Shown in pieces: positions 62,758 to 64,000 of a DNA stretch of 64,000 nucleotides (position 1 is its first letter; every line of letters starts with the position of its first letter). The DNA is taken from assembly GCF_001610835.1 (NCBI RefSeq), contig NZ_CP011270.1, forward strand, positions 1,818,501 to 1,882,500, given 5' to 3'. The stretch is from Planctomyces sp. SH-PL14. GTDB taxonomy: Bacteria > Planctomycetota > Planctomycetia > Planctomycetales > Planctomycetaceae. The position numbers and the translations under genes are program-made. Below the pieces are notes generated by a model. It did not search any database. It was not told where the DNA came from and worked only from the letters and a program-made list of their open reading frames with translations.

Positions 62758-63708
62758 TCAAACCACGCTGAAGTAGTACCGCGTCAGGTGCAGGAAGACA
62801 GGCGCCGCAAAGCACAGGGAGTCGATCCGGTCGAGGATGCCGCCATGCCCCTCGATCGCCCGCCCCCAGTCCTTCACGCCGTAATCCCGCTTGATGGCGG
62901 ACATCACAAGCCCTCCGCCGAAACCCATGCCGGCAATCGCCAGGGACATCCCCGCCGACTGCAGCGGCGTGAACGGCGTCGCCCACCACAGACCGGCCCC
63001 GATCAGCACCGTCGCCCCCACGCCGCCGATCAGCCCCTCCCAGGTCTTGTTGGGACTGACCGTCGGACAGACGGCATACCGCCCGAACAGCTTGCCGAAG
63101 CAGTACTGCAGCACGTCGCTCAGCTCGCAGATCAGGACGAAGTAAAACAGCAGCTTCGCGTTCTGCCCCTCGTAACCTGGAATCTTGAGGAACGTCAGGA
63201 TCCCCGGGGCATGGCTGACGCAATACACACAGATCATGAGTGCCCACTGCAGCCGCGCGATCCGCTCCAGGAACTGGTCCGTCTCCCCCGCCGCGGCAGC
63301 TCGGATCGGCAGGACAAGGAAGACATAGACCGGAATGAAGATCAGAAAGAACCCGTACCAGTGAACCGCCACCAGCAGGAACTGGAGCGGCATGATCAGG
63401 AAGAAGGCCCAGGCAAGAGGCCGATGGTCGCCGAGCCGCGTCGGCGTGAGCGAAATGAACTCGCGGAGCGCCAGAAACGACGTCAGCGCGAACATCAGAA
63501 TCGTCCCCGTCCCACCGGTCCCGACCGCCAGGGCAAAGATCGCGGTCATCCCCCACCAGGCCCGCAAGCGGGCATTGAGGTTCGCCGCCGTCGCCCGTCC
63601 GCCGTCACTCGACGCCCGGCGGGCAATCACCGCTCCGAGGGCGGTCGCGAGCATCAACAGCCCCACGACGCCTCCGATGAGCCACGTCAGTTCCTGGTCA
63701 AAGACCAT
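62758..63708 (-). CDS. cdsA: Phosphatidate cytidylyltransferase
   Basis: A 316-residue polytopic enzyme that makes CDP-diacylglycerol from phosphatidate and CTP. The CdsA signature is present near the C-terminus: SPNKTWEGLIGGVGA and DYGVKDWGRAIEGHGGILDRIDSLCFAAPVF. About eight hydrophobic helices precede it. The ATG at 63708 is chosen; the extension upstream is basic and unconserved. It follows the acyltransferase-like gene by 99 bases on the same strand, so phosphatidate synthesis and activation may be coordinated. Confidence 0.95.
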   Translation of the reverse strand: MVFDQELTWLIGGVVGLLMLATALGAVIARRASSDGGRATAANLNARLRAWWGMTAIFALAVGTGGTGTILMFALTSFLALREFISLTPTRLGDHRPLAWAFFLIMPLQFLLVAVHWYGFFLIFIPVYVFLVLPIRAAAAGETDQFLERIARLQWALMICVYCVSHAPGILTFLKIPGYEGQNAKLLFYFVLICELSDVLQYCFGKLFGRYAVCPTVSPNKTWEGLIGGVGATVLIGAGLWWATPFTPLQSAGMSLAIAGMGFGGGLVMSAIKRDYGVKDWGRAIEGHGGILDRIDSLCFAAPVFLHLTRYYFSVV

Positions 63709-63807
63709 GATCCAAGTCCCTTCCGCACGAGAACCTGGCGGCCGATTCCGCTGCAAGCGACCGTCCGCCGGAGGTCGGGTTGCGACGTGTCGTCGCTTCG
63801 GTGAGCG

Positions 63808-64000
63808 TCAGCTCCGGCGAAGCGTCCGCAGGGCAATGACCGCCTCCCGCGTGCGGGCCAGGAACGGGTCACGAGCCTCTCCCGCTTCGAGGCGGACCGG
63901 TGGCCCGAATGTCACGCTGGAAATCAGCGGCACGGGAACGACCTCCCCCTTCGGGAGGATCCGGTTCATGTTGTCGAGGAGCGTCGGCACGAGTTCGACC
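63808..64000 (-). CDS. Lysophospholipid acyltransferase C-terminus (PlsC-like), cut by window edge
   Basis: Only the last 64 or so residues are in the window: PTLLDNMNRILPKGEVVPVPLISSVTFGPPVRLEAGEARDPFLARTREAVIALRTLRRS in outline, ending in TGA at 63808. The VTFGPPVRLEAGE segment matches the typical end of PlsC-type acyltransferases (V.FGPPI.L). The HX4D catalytic site would lie beyond the edge, so this assignment is tentative. Its position upstream of cdsA supports a role in phosphatidate synthesis. Confidence 0.65.
   Translation of the reverse strand, partial: VELVPTLLDNMNRILPKGEVVPVPLISSVTFGPPVRLEAGEARDPFLARTREAVIALRTLRRS

Noticed and set aside
1..64000. tRNA, rRNA or known riboswitch
   Set aside because: I saw no T-loop/acceptor pairing consistent with a tRNA and no conserved rRNA or riboswitch core when scanning by eye; absence is not proved without a covariance search.

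Overview
The window looks like a chromosomal segment of a planctomycete (Planctomycetota, probably Planctomycetaceae or a near relative). The reasons are the very GC-rich sequence, two DUF1501 proteins, a DUF1549/DUF1553 'Planctomycete cytochrome' protein, a DUF1559 prepilin-like protein, a DUF3500 protein, many secreted proteins of unknown function, and an iron/manganese ABC transporter with permease-repressor fusions of the kind known from the related Chlamydiae. There are no rRNA genes, no tRNA that I could recognise, no CRISPR array and no phage or transposase genes.

Layout. 1-5 kb: end of a secreted protein, a DUF1501 protein, coaD, and overlapping purE-purK. 5-17 kb: an orphan outer-membrane efflux lipoprotein, a 1170-residue LplT-PlsC-acyl-ACP-synthetase fusion, a large secreted glycosidase-like protein, a 28-residue basic ribosomal-type protein with its own promoter and terminator, a conserved hypothetical and an App1-like phosphatase. 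17-26 kb: a minus-strand surface-sugar operon (CBS-nucleotidyltransferase, LegB-type dehydratase, LegC-type aminotransferase, aldolase, sugar-phosphate transferase, asparagine synthase, MurJ flippase), preceded by an O-acyltransferase. 26-31 kb: pyrD, ftsH, a DUF1559 protein. 31-36 kb: a four-gene metal ABC transporter operon in which both permeases carry a DtxR/MntR-like C-terminal regulator. 36-47 kb: DKNYY lipoprotein, argS, ceramidase-like hydrolase, hisD, three Tad-like pseudopilin/vWA genes, rlmN. 47-64 kb: DUF3500 protein, LarA-like enzyme, lipoprotein, methyltransferase, orphan ExbD, a DUF1501/DUF1549 pair with a toxin-antitoxin module wedged between them, a Gfo/Idh/MocA oxidoreductase, two tandem paralogous STN-like repeat proteins, cdsA and the end of a PlsC-like acyltransferase.

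The most striking unexplained structure is a family of about 340-bp interspersed elements, called R340 here: eight full copies plus one relic, in both orientations, always between genes. Each has two arms, inverted relative to one another, that form GC-rich hairpins next to a CCGCCGGAGGC motif, around a conserved core with no conserved reading frame. A long hairpin loop containing AAAACAACACAGG sits in the right arm in three copies and in the left arm in one. Smaller foldback repeats of three other kinds also occupy gaps (CACCAAGG type twice, CACAGAT type twice, GCGGAGG type once).

The genes are mostly independent housekeeping or accessory loci. Coherent units are purE-purK, the surface-sugar operon, the metal transporter operon, the Tad-like trio, the DUF1549-TA-DUF1501 block, and the CdsA/PlsC lipid genes at the right edge.
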